DNA of 64,000 nt from Pyrrhosoma nymphula. Lineage: Eukaryota > Arthropoda > Insecta > Odonata > Coenagrionidae. The stretch lies in NCBI GenBank assembly GCA_963573305.1, contig OY754334.1:34713614-34777613 (forward strand), given 5' to 3'. This document shows positions 1 through 13,292 of this stretch, one piece after another. Position 1 is the first letter of the stretch, and each line of letters opens with the position of its first letter. Both the position numbers and the translations under genes were made by a program. The notes beneath the pieces are model-generated. The model had not been told where the DNA came from and ran no database searches. It saw only the letters and a list, made by a program, of their open reading frames with translations.

Positions 1-60
1 CGACCACTGACAGGATGTGGTCGGAGGACAGACTCTAGAGTTACAGGATGTCAGTGGTCG
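1..60. repeat. short inverted repeat at window edge
   Basis: Bases 1-12 (CGACCACTGACA) are the exact reverse complement of bases 49-60. The GTGGTCG word recurs at 17-23 and near 70-77, so this looks like the edge of a small foldback or tandem repeat cut by the window boundary. No coding potential or known element is recognised. Confidence 0.4.
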
Positions 61-85
61 TAGGTTGTGTGTGGTCGCAGGCACT

Positions 86-3050
86 GATCTATTCAACTAA
101 ATCTACCTTTTGGTTTGAAACTATAGATTAAATTCTTTGAGTAACATATAACTCGATATCTGTGAGCAACAACGTCGTGATAAACCTGTAGGCAGAGGGT
201 CTGACTTTATATCTAGGTGGCCTTATTCGGAAGAAGCTGCTTTGAGTACGTAATGACCTCTGATCGGTGATCCAAACTCCGTGAGTTTCTGGGTACTAGA
301 TATTTCTGAAAGACCGCTAGTGGTACTATGAAAAGAGTTGGCATGCTTTTCCAGCTGTGTGACTTTGAAATCACAGTGCGTAGAATTCTTGGAAAGATTG
401 ACTCCGATAAAGTAGATCTTTTGGAATTGAACTTAGATTTTTTCTATAGATACCATAAAAGTTAAACATATAACCGTGCGTATATTTCATGAGAAATTCA
501 TTTTCGCCTTTCTATAATAACATGTCAAGTCCAATGCAAAAATCTTCCATGCCGTGTTTTTCTTGTCCGATGTTCTTGCTTATTGCATCGCCACAACATA
601 ATAATACCGGATAATTAGGTTATTTGATTTGAATGTAAATATCTCTGGTATTTAAAAACTCAGATGATTGAATCCAAGAATGCTCAAACAATAGAGGATA
701 ATTCTTCAGCGATCTTCCATTTATGTAGTTGTAAAACGAAAATAAAAATATATATATGAGTTACTGGATCATTCTGGAAAGTTTCTTACATCAGGTAGCA
801 TCTATATATAGCTACCGTTCACTCAGTTGATACCTTGGTTTCATCTCTGCGGAGATTGGATTTTAAGATAGGTGACTTAGTTTTTACTCAAAGTCCCAGA
901 AACGATTTAGTGCTTCATGAAAGTTTGTTCACGCAGTGCAACTGTGTTTGGCACACAAAACTGTAAAGTTAAGAATAGATTTGCAAATAAAGAAAAACTT
1001 AGTTAAGATGAGCAAAATGTATGAGTGATACTAAGGGATACAGAACAACCTATCGGCACGGACGTTTGTTGGAGAATGAAAAATGTAATTGCACTTAGCC
1101 ATGTACATTCAGTTGCAAAAAACGCGTAATGTCATCTGCTGTAAGCTCATCTAACATATCGTACATTTTAACTCTCGTTTAAATAATATAAGGCAGCTCC
1201 GTGTTTCATTAGAAGGACATAGCTTCGGAACGACGAGAGTGTAAAAACTCCTCCGGCACGGAGACGTGAAACTCGGAACGATATATTTCTCGGAGTTGAG
1301 ATTTTGCGATTTCTATTAAGGAACCAAGCATTGACGAAAACTTTACCTTGTCCTAATGAAATATCGTGAAATGACACTACATCTTTAGTTGAGAACCACC
1401 TTGGAAAACTTGCCGTATATTTATAAGCCAAATAATTGTGATTAAACTATTTCTATGTCTCGCCAAAGTTCCTGGGCTGCTCTCTGTATGATTTTGGGAC
1501 ATGGGCTTCGAAACTATTAATACCCGTCGAAACGAGGAAGAAAGCATGTTTAGAGTAGAGGGTCAGTCAGAAACCCTTTTCTAAATTCTGCCAAAACAAG
1601 AGCATTCCAGAAGTTGGATGACTCACCACTACCCTTCGTCCCATTTCGACTCATCTTAATGAGACCTCAAGATAGGATCCGTGGTTAAGTCATAGTGATG
1701 GGTGATTTTAATCACTTACCTTGGTTGCGTGTCTCATTCCTTTTTCGTGAAGTAGTTCGGTTCCCGTGCCTCACTCTCTCCCCTCCTACGTTTCCTTCCT
1801 CCTTCACCCCTCCACTTATGCCTCAACTTCTTGCCACACAGGTCTTCACCAGAAAGTTTCACTTCACTAGAAACTAAAGCAAGAGCTCTAAAAAGTTGCT
1901 GACGAACCAAGTATCGAGTCGGATAGCAAATCCAAAGTATTGCTAGGACCTCCACACTGTGCCACTTATCCGATGGCTTCAGCGGGGCTACTAGTGTAGA
2001 CCTACAACTGCTTTCTAGTGCTTTACATTAGAGATGCATATTTATACCTTTCTCCACACCAGGTGATATTTCCCATGCGAGAGTGGAGGATCCTTCTGCT
2101 CCTCTATGCCGATATCAATCTAAAATCATTCTTTTACTATTCTGAGAGTAATTTTCCCGACTAATCCTATGATAATTAGTGCCAGAAGATATTTAATCGC
2201 AAGCACTTTTTGCTAATGGGACAACTCATGATTTGAAGAGGGCCACAATGGAAACGCCAGATCTCGATCGGTCGTCGAGCTTAAGCATTGGGCTCGTATC
2301 GAGTTTATATGGGTGCTCGTACCCCCATGGGCTTATCCGTTTGTCTTCATGCTCAGTATATCATCCTATCCATCCAAGTGGTTTCCTATCCATTTATATC
2401 AGTTTTCTAAGCTACTAATCTTTCCTCATACTCTTTCATCAAAGACCAAATTTCAATTATGTAATTATATGTAATCCCATATCCTCCGATATCATCTCTA
2501 CAAGACACCTTATTTTCTGAATTATGTTTACTGATGCACGCCGTTTTTAATTAGCCCTGCACTTCATATACAGAAACGACCGAGCTATAATATGCAGAAA
2601 AAACCTCGTTAGTTTGTGCCTTTCCTTTTTTTACTTCAATAACAAATATCTCTCATTTTTAAATTTTGGACTTTTGAACCTGAGTTTATTTAAAATGGCA
2701 TTCACTCTTATTTTCCACATAATTAGATTTTTTATACGTGATTATATTTATTAAACATTAAAAATAACTTTTTTCGCCATTTTACATGAGCAACAAATAT
2801 TTTTATACATATTTTTACGATTTAATTTCCAGGATGATTTATATAATTCACTCTTGAGATAGACTTTTTAAAAGATATTGTGTCATAACTCCCAGCTTTC
2901 CCTTCACAGCTTTCTTTACGTTTTGAATGAGATAATATTACAAGTGCAGGCAGTGAAATGGACGTCGTTTACGGTAAATGCATAGTAAATTCTTTCATAT
3001 GCACAAAATAATCCAATAAACCAATTCTTTTATCAAAATTTGTTCATAGG
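86..3050. other. no gene seen; AT-rich unassigned DNA
   Basis: I see only short chance reading frames, AT-rich sequence and one pyrimidine-rich patch near 1730-1850. No protein motif, RNA gene or terminal repeats were recognised. Confidence 0.5.
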
Positions 3051-3054
3051 TGAG

Positions 3055-3265
3055 GCTAGCATCCACTTAATACTAAACCTATGGCTTTACGTGGCGTGTG
3101 AAATTCACAGGTTCAGCCAGGGAAGCAGACTAGTCCCACGGCCTGCACCACCCGTGGTTTCCCACGAAGATGTAGTGCCCACGATAACGCTCAGGTTATG
3201 TTTAGCAGAGTGTTCCGAGCCATAACCCGGATTGTATTCCGGGACTCTACCACTAGGTGATCTTT
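3055..3265 (-). mobile_element. SINE-like fragment (tentative)
   Basis: On the minus strand this GC-richer island reads from a tRNA-like stretch (AGTGGTAGAG, then a CCGGAATACAATCCGG hairpin) into a body containing GGGAAACCACGGGTGG. Nearly the same word, GGGAAACCACAGGTGG, occurs in the plus-strand SINE-like unit at about 52.25 kb. That suggests two members of one short interspersed family, but the box A and box B promoter elements are not clear here. It could instead be an unrelated GC-rich repeat. Confidence 0.3.
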
Positions 3266-3269
3266 ATGT

Positions 3270-4980
3270 CCACCATGTACCTACTCACAAGTCTGCCCCA
3301 CCAAGCCATTAATTCAAAAACGTTATTACTAGCTTTAAAACTCGATTCAACTTTGTGAGTAACATTAATATTTGGTATATATTTAAAACGGATTTCAGTC
3401 ATTGGGTCATCATTAGTATCTCTCAAGTCTCTAGTAGTTTATCTCAAGTCTTGAGTACTCGCAATGAGAGCGGCAGATAATGACTGGCATCTAAATGTGG
3501 TTGCATGTACTTAATACAAGTCACGAAATGAAACTGCATATTTATGAACTTAATGTATAGATTGTTTCCTCTCGGTCATATCGGGCCCATCGATATGTAA
3601 ACTGTGAGGCTTCAGCAGCTTGTCTATAAAGGTATTTGAATTAATGTGGGATTAAAAATATCAAAGAAAGTCTTTCAAAAATGCTAACATAATACCTCGC
3701 GGGTGTTTTATATCTCAAGTGGCACCTGCACCAATCAAGAAATGTTAAAATTGACAATAACTCTAGTTTTTCCTGTCCTTGTAAGAAATCATTAGAAACA
3801 AAATCAATATTTTGGTTGGCATTCTACCTGGTTGAAGTTTATGTATAGCCAACGAGATAGTGTCATCTGTTAAGCTGTAAATTTTGAAACTTTACCTGAG
3901 TTCTTATAAAATATATATGAATTAGGATCAAATTAAAAATACTGAAACATACCTTTAACCATTAACCATTTTTTCTTTGACTACTTTCTGTTGAGAATGA
4001 AATAATGGAGATCACAGGAAAAATATTTAAAATGATTTAAGTATTTACTGTTAATTTGTTTATAGCTTTTGATTGTACCGAATTCAACGTTTTGAGCTTT
4101 GGTAAATGAGATGATCCAGAGATGTGTGCCAAATGTAGCATACCAGATTTTAAAGACAAATAATTAAAGGCATTACAATTCTTGAAGGAAAAATAATAAA
4201 GACGAACACTGACATGACTTGGCGCAGGCCCTGTCTATCACATTGCTGGGCAACCTCCGTGAATCATGAATCACTAATAATAAAAACAGACACGTCTTCT
4301 TCTTGTAGCTGCAAGAAATCATTAGGAATAAAATCATTGTGATTCTATGGCGTTCGTCTCAGTTGGATTTCCAGGCAGTTGGATTTCTGAATGGCAAGGC
4401 ATATATGACACATGATGACGCGTGACATAAGTGGTGTGTCTCCTCAGTAAGGCACACAGCATATAGACGAATGAATGGAATGGAGATCTGTGTATCTCCA
4501 GATTATATGTCAACAAATCTCTATCGTTATCCTGAGCATTATAAAGAGTCAAATGTCTATACTTCCTGTAAATAGCCCAACGCGCGTTAAACAACAAAGT
4601 CCTACTTTCATTGCTAGTTATGACTGAAAAAGAATTGCATTCCAATTACTTTGTGCGAGAACTTAGTGTATATAATGCATTGAATTCATAACTGATATAG
4701 TATCAGTTGTATGTAGGGCCACCAAAGTGGCCGACAATGACCTCAAGAATGGATATGACATTGGAAGGGGTCGATTTAGACTAGCGGGTGGACGGAAAGA
4801 AGTTTAAAAATATAATATTAATATAATAAATTACTAAATATTACTGAATTATATTTTATATTTCGACGAACCATGAAACGATTAACGAAATCGTTTGGCT
4901 AGTGAATAAATTTTGATTTTCATTTTCAATTAAGGCCAGGTGTTAATGCAATACCGGTTTGGGTAGTTTTAAATGGAAGA
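3270..4980. other. no gene seen
   Basis: AT-rich sequence with scattered short frames, including a 103-codon minus-strand frame at 4334-4645 that has no recognisable motif. Nothing else can be supported. Confidence 0.5.
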
Positions 4981-4984
4981 GACT

Positions 4985-5335
4985 AAAATTCCTCTATATT
5001 TTTCCTGGAGCAGACCTTTATCTGCCTACACAATTTTTTTCTTCATTTCAGCATACGTCCTCTGTTTATCCCGTCCATAAAACGTATTATTTTCCTTCCA
5101 CTTTTCCGCATACCCAACTTCCTCCCCCTCCATCACAGTAATCCATAGCCACTCATTACCTCTTCTAACCTCCTACTCTGCCCCTTTCAAATCTTCTCTC
5201 GCAGTTCCCTCACCTCAACCACCATACCAAGCACTTCCTCGTTCGTCTTCCTTTTATCCACCGTACTTCCTCGATTCTCCTCCACACCAACGTCACAAAC
5301 GCCTTCAGCCTATTCTCGTATTTTTCACGCTGAAA
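4985..5335 (-). pseudogene. non-LTR retrotransposon reverse transcriptase C-terminal tail, decayed
   Basis: Read on the minus strand in shifting frames, this gives the C-terminal signature of an arthropod LINE reverse transcriptase. RLKAF then VWRRIEEVRW (about 5260-5330) is followed after a frameshift by RKTNEEVLGMV and REKI (about 5180-5245). Further frames give LEEVMSG and RTYAEMKKK (about 5010-5150). In intact relatives this is the segment after the palm, typically LEAFEMW.WRR...WT...TNEEVL...GHVMR. Several stops (for example after REKI) and at least one frameshift make it non-functional, and the upstream catalytic domain is absent, as expected of a 5'-truncated insertion. The plus strand looks like a pyrimidine-rich patch only because this relic is purine-rich. 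The same clade occurs at 15.5 and 15.9-16.2 kb. Confidence 0.7.
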
Positions 5336-5339
5336 AATG

Positions 5340-7610
5340 AATATTACCTAAATTAAATTAGCGTCTTACGTCCTTGTCCTAGTATGAGACTATTATAATT
5401 GCGGAATACTAAAAATGTAGGATTTTGTATCTTGAGCTTTCGCAGCGATGTGAGTGTTATGAAATAGCTTTTGGGTTCTGTTGCGTCTTTGTTGTTGATC
5501 TCAAGTTTTTGCTACCATTGCAGGCAGCATCTTCAGGAACCGTAACTTGGAAAAGGAGATACTTCCTCGGGAATTTTATTTCAAGTTATTATTTCTAATG
5601 ATGTTGCCCACAGTGGTTGCAAAAGCTCCATATTAACAAAAAGAGATGCACCAGAACTCTACACCTATTTAATAAGAGTATAGATGAAGGGTTTGATAAA
5701 ACTTTGAGAAAAGTCTTGATAGGGTTGACGGTCAAAATGTTGGGTCCCTGCTCTAACAGATGCTCTCATCGCTTTTCCACAATGTAGAAAACTTTTCCTT
5801 CATTCAATGTCCTTTTCCTTCCTTCAATGTTGTTGCTTCGTTTGTCTTACCCCGCAGTGAGGGAACGGAAGTATTGATGAGAGACTATCGAAGGTAAACG
5901 CCGATCTATTTCCTGGGAAAGGTAATTAAGGGCACAGTAGACTCGGTCACATTTGTAAATTTACACTCCGATCGCGGGGGACTATACATCATGGGAGTTC
6001 CCCCGATATCCGAGAGAGCAATTAGTCGATGCCTCTGGAAACCACAATTGCTGCAGCTGTAAACCTTTGATCAGGCAAACAAGCCGACCGTGTCATGGAA
6101 TGTAGGACGGAGTTGCACAATAGGGATTAAGTGGCTGTGCTAGCATATTAAAGGTTATGTGAGTGTCATATCTAATGAGATATTAGTACCGCGGATATGA
6201 GCGGCAATTTTGCCATTTATAGCATATAAAAAATGAGATTGCAGCTTCATTAGCTCTGAGTTCCGGTTACTCAACTAAAATCGTTGAATCATTAGTTACT
6301 ATAATTCGTACTTTTCGGAACTTTCATCGATTCCTAATTCATTGATGAGATTTGAAAGGAAAATCTTTATATTTGAAAAACAATCCTAGCTCCAATATCA
6401 TGTACTTAGAAGTTCCCTATTTTTTTCCTAGTACCTATCCTGCGCAAAGATAACATGCTGAATAATTAATGCTTATGAAATTGCGACTCAGAAGATCTTT
6501 TGCTCATCCTTAACGTCACCTACTATGATGAAATCCCTGTACAGTCTTAGAGTGTGTTAGTAGGTATCATTTACTTTGGTGCCTAGTTATTACTTATGGT
6601 AACTTGTAAGGGCTCTCTAAAATTTGCATACGCTATAGAAATACATAGTTATAGATCGTGAAAATAGTACATATAACTTTCTCATTTTCTAAACTGCAAT
6701 ACGATTTGTTCGAAAAACATATTTTGTTCAGAATTTCTAGCTCACATTTGATGTTTTGCGCATAACTTGTTGTATTTTTCAAACGAATGAGCTGTTACTT
6801 CAATATTGGGGCATGAATGACAATGACATCTAACGGCCTGCGGAATTTCCAGAAATGTATTACGTTGAGAAATAATGGCAATATATACCATTCATTAGAA
6901 TGGAGCGAAGCTAATTGATTCCTTTTTCAAAATGAGAGTTATTCCTGTATCTGACCGGGTAGCGTATTTTATGCGCATAGTGAGAACTACAACAGTTTTT
7001 TGGTTAGTTTGACTAACATGGAGATTATTAAATATTGTTTCCTTCCTGCTTTGTTGCATTAATTAATTGTCAAAAGGTTTAGTCGTTTTCACAATTCTGT
7101 TGATTATACTATAGTAAATAATTAAGCTTTTGTAGAAAAATTTTATTTTTAATTATTTTTTAGAAACTTATTTAATTACCAGCATTTTTTGTCCAATTAC
7201 ATATCTAATATGTTTTTATATTGCATGCGCATATTCCAATCGTTAGTGAAAGTAATTAATTGGTCATATGGTCTACCTCTATTTCACTTTGGGATAATTT
7301 TAATTGCTCGTGAAATGGAGATGTGAAATGTAGCTGTATTACCATTAGTTTAATACTAGGTAATCTAAATTATTCGTGTTTTATTACATTGGTAAATGAC
7401 TGGAAATATAAAATGTGCTTTGTTGGTGAGGACAATCAGCGGAAAGAGATGAATTTTTCAACATTCAAAAGTAGTAACAACTCACGTTTCCCGAACTCAC
7501 GGTCACGCGAACGAATGATGCAATTTTCCTTGAAAAAATCATTTGACTTAACCGAGCTTCAAACTTTGATCAGCTTATTTCCTCCAAACTCCCTTAGAAA
7601 TTAACCTACT
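5340..7610. other. no gene seen
   Basis: AT-rich with no recognisable protein motif. A 93-codon plus-strand frame at 7323-7604 shows no family signature and is probably chance. Confidence 0.5.
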
Positions 7611-7616
7611 GTTAAA

Positions 7617-7690
7617 ATGGCTCGCTGGTATAACACTAGTCGGCTATCGAGAGATCCACATTCAAATCCGGGTCAAGTGATTTTGTTTTC
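7617..7690 (+). mobile_element. tRNA-derived SINE-like head
   Basis: The segment GGCTCGCTGGTATAACAC... has a box-A-like stretch (TGGTATAACACTAG), followed about 40 bases later by a box-B-like ATTCAAATCCGGG. This spacing is typical of an RNA polymerase III internal promoter. It does not fold into a complete tRNA cloverleaf that I can see, so a SINE head or tRNA relic is more likely than a working tRNA gene. A 110-codon frame that starts on it (7617-7949) has no recognisable motif. Confidence 0.4.
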
Positions 7691-7699
7691 ATTTAGAAA

Positions 7700-9285
7700 T
7701 TCTCAACTTTTATGCTTAAAAAAAGGAAAGCACGTTTTGTACGGTTGCTTTTGTGGTACTGCGGTTGATGGCCAGTCATCAGCAGCTTTTAAATTTCACG
7801 ATAGCCTTAACTATACGACCAGGCGTTTATACCTTTTACGGCATATTTTATACCCAAAACTTAGCATGCTATACATCTCGTGGGTACGAAAAATCTGGGA
7901 TATTGATATTGTAGAAGTATATCTTTTCTCCGAGTGCCATGTCGAATAGTGCAAGGAGGTTCGCTCTCAATGCGCATTAGTCTCGAATCACAACCGGGAA
8001 ACTACATCGCCGGCGAGAATTTATGAACAATGGCTACGCTTTAACAAGTTCAATCTGTTTCACGCCCTACCCGTCTTAATCACTCTGATTAGTGATCGTT
8101 TGTGGGGTCGTTTCCGGGAAGCAAGGGGATAGGGATTCAGTCATTATCATTCAGCTCTGAGTAACAGTTATTGTTTTCTATTGAATCAGATATAAAGCTG
8201 TGCTTTATCGCGGAATGGTCAGTCATTAAGGTTGTAATTCGGTGGAGCAATTTGAGAGGAAAATACAAAGAAGCAATGGGACCAAAGGTCAATATCTGCA
8301 TAATTTAACACAGTCCTCTGTCGATTCGCCACCGTAGGGTATGCTTGTCGATATCCGCAATCAGGTTCCGAACGATTGAGTTTTACTGTCGTTTTCTACT
8401 AATACCTTAATATTAATCCCAACTCGGATGAAATTGCTGTTCATGCATTTTTATCCAGTTCTCATCAAGGCAACCAGAATTGAGGAGATTTATTATTCAT
8501 CAAGATTAAAAGATTCAGAGTACAACTAAAGCAATTAAACCACGCGTTTGGGACGAACCGAGATTTTTTAATCCATTTCTGATCGAATACGGATTTCGTA
8601 AAGACTTGTTGATTGCTTTGTCATTTGAAGATTATCCGTCAATTAAAGTGCACTTGGAAAAAAATATAAACCTTTTCAATTCTATAAAACCTTTAATTAC
8701 GAAATATTTATTGTATATAAAAAAAGTTGGAGAGCTTATATTATATAGGAGATTAATTAATTTATAATAATGATCAAATGGGATCAGATAATAGATTGTA
8801 ATGAATGAATGAGGGAATTACATGCGAGCATAAAATGCAGTCATTTATTCGAACGTAAATATTTATTTCTTATAATTATAAACAAAAGACATTTTTATTG
8901 TTCTACTCTTATGTTTTTAGAGTATGAAAAACTGATATTGAGTCTCACCAACACCTATTCGCAATAGATTTCATATTGAGTTGACCAAAACTTAATTTGT
9001 TATGAACTATTTAAAAACCACGAATATTTCACCAGGTATGTGAAGTGCGAAGAATTTTGAGTTTATTTCTCTTGGAAAAACTATAGTTATTATTACTATC
9101 GTACAGTATGTAATAGAGCAATTCTTTTATACAAGCTGTTTAGGAGGACCACGTATGTGTTTTTTTTTAAATTCAATGAAAATTTCGATGAACCTAATTT
9201 CTTATTCATCCGTTGTGATAATATAATTTACTTTTAATCATACGTTATGGGAACTAGAATACTCGTTCTTTCTGCAACCAATCTT
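7700..9285. other. no gene seen
   Basis: AT-rich unassigned sequence. No motif, RNA gene or terminal inverted repeats recognised. Confidence 0.5.
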
Positions 9286-9289
9286 CTTC

Positions 9290-9805
9290 TTTTTATCAGT
9301 ATCACTATGTTAACTCGGTACTCTCAATCCATCTCTTTAGCGGTTTCCATGTACCTACTTATTTTTCCCAAATGTAATATTTCTGTTATAAATCTGGTGT
9401 CGTTTATTCAAGCGATACAATATTTTCACTCTATTTTTCGAATTAGCTGCTACTAGTTAATTTTTCCACTCTGCCTACTCGTCTTATGTCTTCGCTCCTT
9501 TCCATGTCATGTAGCGTTTTTCGTCTTATTCTTCGTAATATTCTTACCACACGTGTTACATATATTTGGTTCTTGTTTCACCTGGCCTAGTCTTATTATT
9601 GTAAGTGTACATCATGGTTGGCATTATTTCTGTTTTATATACCTATGTTAATTTTTGATTCAGCCTCAATTCTCATAAGTTTATTCTATAATCGTTAAGA
9701 TATGTAGCCAATCTTTACGATTAAGTTGTCTACTGTCTCAACTCTCCTTCGAAATTACCATGCCCACAAAACTCTATTCCTAGATATTTGATTTTATTCA
9801 ATTCA
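9290..9805 (-). pseudogene. non-LTR reverse transcriptase C-terminal region, decayed
   Basis: On the minus strand from 9805 downward the translation shows NKIKYLGIEFCGHGNFEG, the post-palm strand found in many RTE-like and related arthropod LINE reverse transcriptases. Out-of-frame segments follow: MRIEAESK, TRPGETRTKYM and KTLHDMERSEDIRRVGR (about 9470-9560), then PLKRWIES (about 9300-9350). The order matches the family: YLG strand, connection, repeated LRRI.GKTLRDRERS.DIRR motif, then a GRPRKRW-type C terminus. Several in-frame stops (for example right after the GELRQ segment) and frame changes show long neutral decay. The YADD catalytic region upstream is missing, so this is a 5'-truncated copy. 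Confidence 0.75.
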
Positions 9806-9809
9806 ATAG

Positions 9810-11200
9810 ATTTTTTTATTTACAATTAAATTTTCATTCAAATATGATTTTGCTTGTTACCAATTATTTTATGTTAGCTTGTATCTATATATGTATTATG
9901 TTTCAATGCTGAAACTACCCTGTATGTCCATGCATGAATTTTGAATAGGTAGGTAGGTACCTACTGAACTCGAAAAAAGTTAAAGGTGATTTTCAATTAC
10001 CACAATTTCTGTTGAGAATCTAGTTTGGTAAGTTACAATAACACTCAAATTTTAATTAAATGTTGTACATATTTATCTAAAACCCAAGCTCTCAATGGAA
10101 ATGGTAATTCCCAACTTCCAAGCCGAGCCACTCAGCCGAGTCTCTCACGAGTTATGTGTTAATCCGTCACCCTCGAAAAATGAAAAATAAAAAAACGCAG
10201 AAATAAAACTCCGAGGCTGCAAAGCGAGAGCAGCGGCCGATCCCGTTCGGTGCAACAAGCGGCGAGGCTTAGGGCAATTCAAGGCCTCTCCAAAGGCTCC
10301 CTCCGTCCCCACCCTCCCTCCACCCTCTTGCGCGGATAGGCCATCTTGCCCGCTTGATTGACTCCACCGGCTCGTCAGCGAAGTCAATCCCTTTCGCGAG
10401 CTACCGCCATAATCCTACCCCACCTCCATCCCTCTCCTCCCTCCCTTGCTCTAGTCGCTTACTTTGGCGTAGAGGGTTGTTCGTTAGGTCAGGAGACGGT
10501 AGTTACTATGGGGATGAGCGTCGGTAGTCGACAAATATCGATTCTCGGGGTCCAAAATCAATGATTTTTCCTGTCTATATTTTGTCTCCGAGATTTCCTA
10601 AATAAACATGGGCCGTCACATGCGCGTGTGGCAGGGGGTGTTAGGAACCCCAGCCGTGTGAAGGTGTAAAGGAGAATGTTATAGGGAAAGTGAAGTCTGT
10701 TTTGGGAGTGTTTTGAGTGGACCTCAGTTTTTATTATGGTCACTCATTTTAAGTGGGAAGAACAATTTTTTGTACCTCTCTGTTCGGCAATGTATCTATT
10801 ATTTTATCTTCCATGTCGGACCTAGAGTCGTAGTGCGGCATCCAAAATTATAGTCTCTGTGTCACACTGAAACAGACCGGTTCAGAATTTCTTAAGCAAA
10901 GCAAGCAAGCATTTAGCCTCCGAGTCTTTAGTGGCTCCCAACCCCTCCCTCTATAAGCTGTGAAACACTCTTTATACGCTCGTACAGGTCTTAACGAAGC
11001 GCACAGCTTTCGTTTACATTTTATTTAAATTTCAATATAAATCTTTCTGTCCAGGGTTCCAAATTCTCGCGGAGTATTCGAATTGCGGCCTAACCAGAGC
11101 AAAGTAGCAACTCTCTTTCACTTTCTCATTCAAGGACTTACTACTATACACTTGATAAATTCTAGATTCTTTTAGGCAATATCGTATGTATTTAATATGT
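9810..11200. other. no gene; includes a GC-rich patch
   Basis: Most of this is AT-rich and unassigned. About 10190-10520 is distinctly GC-richer, with CpG dinucleotides, CCTCCCTCC runs and overlapping frames on both strands (80 codons minus, 68 codons plus). None of these frames has a family motif. It could be a CpG-island-like regulatory region or a GC-rich repeat; I cannot tell which. Confidence 0.35.
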
Positions 11201-11205
11201 GTGTT

Positions 11206-11627
11206 CTACATGATAGGTCTGATGTTAAGGTAATTTGTAAATATTTTACTTCGTCCGACGATTTTATGTTTACACCACTCACATTGTAGACATGGCGTTG
11301 GTGTGATGATTTCCGTAATAAATGTACTGCGATGTATTAAGTTCAAACCCCACTCCTGGAACCACGTGCTAACGTGGTTTAGGTTCAATGATAGAACTTC
11401 TAAGTCCACATATTCACCGATTTCACGGTAGATGATCGCATCGTCTGCAAATAATTAAGTATTCTGCTAACTCGAGGACTTAAATCATTGATATTAATAG
11501 TTAATAAAATGGGGCCGATCATGCTTCCTTGTGGAACGCTGGATGTCACTCAACCATATCAGAGCTAATACCGTCAATTAATACTTTTTGCTTACGATCA
11601 CTTACAAAGTCACGATTCAATATTTTT
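11206..11627 (-). pseudogene. non-LTR reverse transcriptase palm fragment with catalytic motif, frameshifted
   Basis: The minus strand carries the central palm of a LINE reverse transcriptase. FVSDRKQKVLIDGISSDMVE (about 11560-11620) leads through a one-base frameshift into SVPQGSMIGPILL and ININDLS (about 11470-11535, motif B region). Another frameshift leads to FADDAIIYREI (about 11420-11452), the F/YADD motif C that binds the catalytic metal. NHVSTWFQEWGLNLI (about 11320-11370) matches the following W...WGL.LN region. At least two frameshifts separate these pieces, so the copy is dead, but motif order and spacing fit jockey- or CR1-like enzymes. The 67-codon frame at 11206-11409 is its last open portion. 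Exact clade is not assignable by eye. Confidence 0.85.
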
Positions 11628-11629
11628 TT

Positions 11630-13290
11630 ATTTCATCCGCATGATTGTAATTTAAATACACTGAAATAAAGTATTTTTAACTTAAGAGGAAATTATTCTT
11701 AAAGCTGACATCTAAGATGGGATTCTAGATTATAGAGGATTTTCTTGCCTGCGTGAGTTGGAACTAATACCATCTAGCGGTCGTGGTTTGAAACTTGAAG
11801 GGTTTAAGCGTAGCCTCCGAGATATACTGGCCGCAACACTACCCCCACCACTTTTATTTAGTAGGCCTACGAAAAACGCGGGAAATGCACTTCTTGTGTA
11901 TTTCTTATGGCAAGGTTCAGCAAAGTTTTTTTGTCATAAACCTCATTTGAAGCGCCACTTTAGTTTCACATAAAATATTTATGCACTGGGAATAACATTC
12001 GTCTTATTTTAGCACGGCTTTTTAGGACAATTATTATTCGGAAATAGAAAGAAAAATTGTCGACACGAATTTTAATTCTACTGCGATTGCGGTAAATATA
12101 TTTCCCTCTCGTTCTTGACCGACAAACACGACTTGAAACCAAATTGTGTAGATTGAGGAGACAATGTGAATCAATTTTATGCAGATAGTAAAATTACAAA
12201 CTAATAACTAAACTTGGTTCTGAGTGTCAAACGATGCAAATGGAGGAAGACGTCATATACTTCAAATATTCTTTTAACCTCCCCTTCGTTTCATAACCAA
12301 CTTCTGTTCTCTTGGTACGCAAAGGACTATTTGCTATAGGGACATAAAATCCAATAAATAGCAAATAAAAATCTGTTCACTTTCAATAGGCTTCCTTAAA
12401 TTTCGTGTACTTATAGTGTGATAAAATCACAAGGCAACGATTTATGAATTTCTGTAGCTATCGTTTATGATGAATTATCTCATTTAACAAAAATTTACGT
12501 TACTAACCAAGTCTTATCTCCCATAATAACCTTTTATTAGAATCTTTTTCAATTATATCCGTAAGAACACACACTATTTTAGGCCTAATATTTGAAAACA
12601 GATGGCAATCGAAATTCGGGTGTTCAGGCCTGGATATCTCAGAGGCTACGATATAAGAAAATATTCTCACTGTTAGGTAATTTTCGTAATCACTCGGGTT
12701 ACTAAGGACCGTTTACCTAGCAACCGCAAAATAAATTTGCTCTAATGATTTCACTTCGCATTTCATTCCTTAATATCTTCAATTAAAATGCAAATGGTCG
12801 TTAAATTTAATTTCTCGGATAAACATTGGAGTTATCTAAATCCAATGAAATAGCATTAGAGCAACCGCAGTTACCATTTTCAGTGGTGAACAGTGATCGG
12901 CATCTTCTTGCCAATGAATCCCGCATTCATCGAAATAATCACATGCCAGCTGATGTCAGTGCTGGTGAGATTGCTCACCACCCTGTGTTTACTCCGCTTC
13001 CGACAGCTTTCAAGTACGTTATCGTGACATTTTGTGGTGCGTTAATATGGTGCCTCTATTATAATATTGTATCCTTCTACCACCGACCGTGTCAAAGACA
13101 TTGGGGTCAAAAGATACTTATTTCCCGCCATCCATAGGAATAAAATCTTCCACCTGAAATGTGTTGTCATTACGTTACATTGTGGTCACTATGCAGGCTA
13201 TGCATCATTACTTACTTTTTTTCGCGGTATTGGGAAAGGTTGAAGCAGTTGAAGTTCGCTCGTAAACGCACGGTGGTGGGTGTGAACACA
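11630..13290. other. no gene seen
   Basis: AT-rich unassigned DNA. Frames at 11758-11973 and 12826-13137 (103 codons) show no recognisable motif. Confidence 0.5.
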
Positions 13291-13292
13291 AG

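Noticed and set aside
7617..7690. Functional tRNA gene
   Set aside because: Box-like elements are present but no complete acceptor stem or anticodon arm could be folded.
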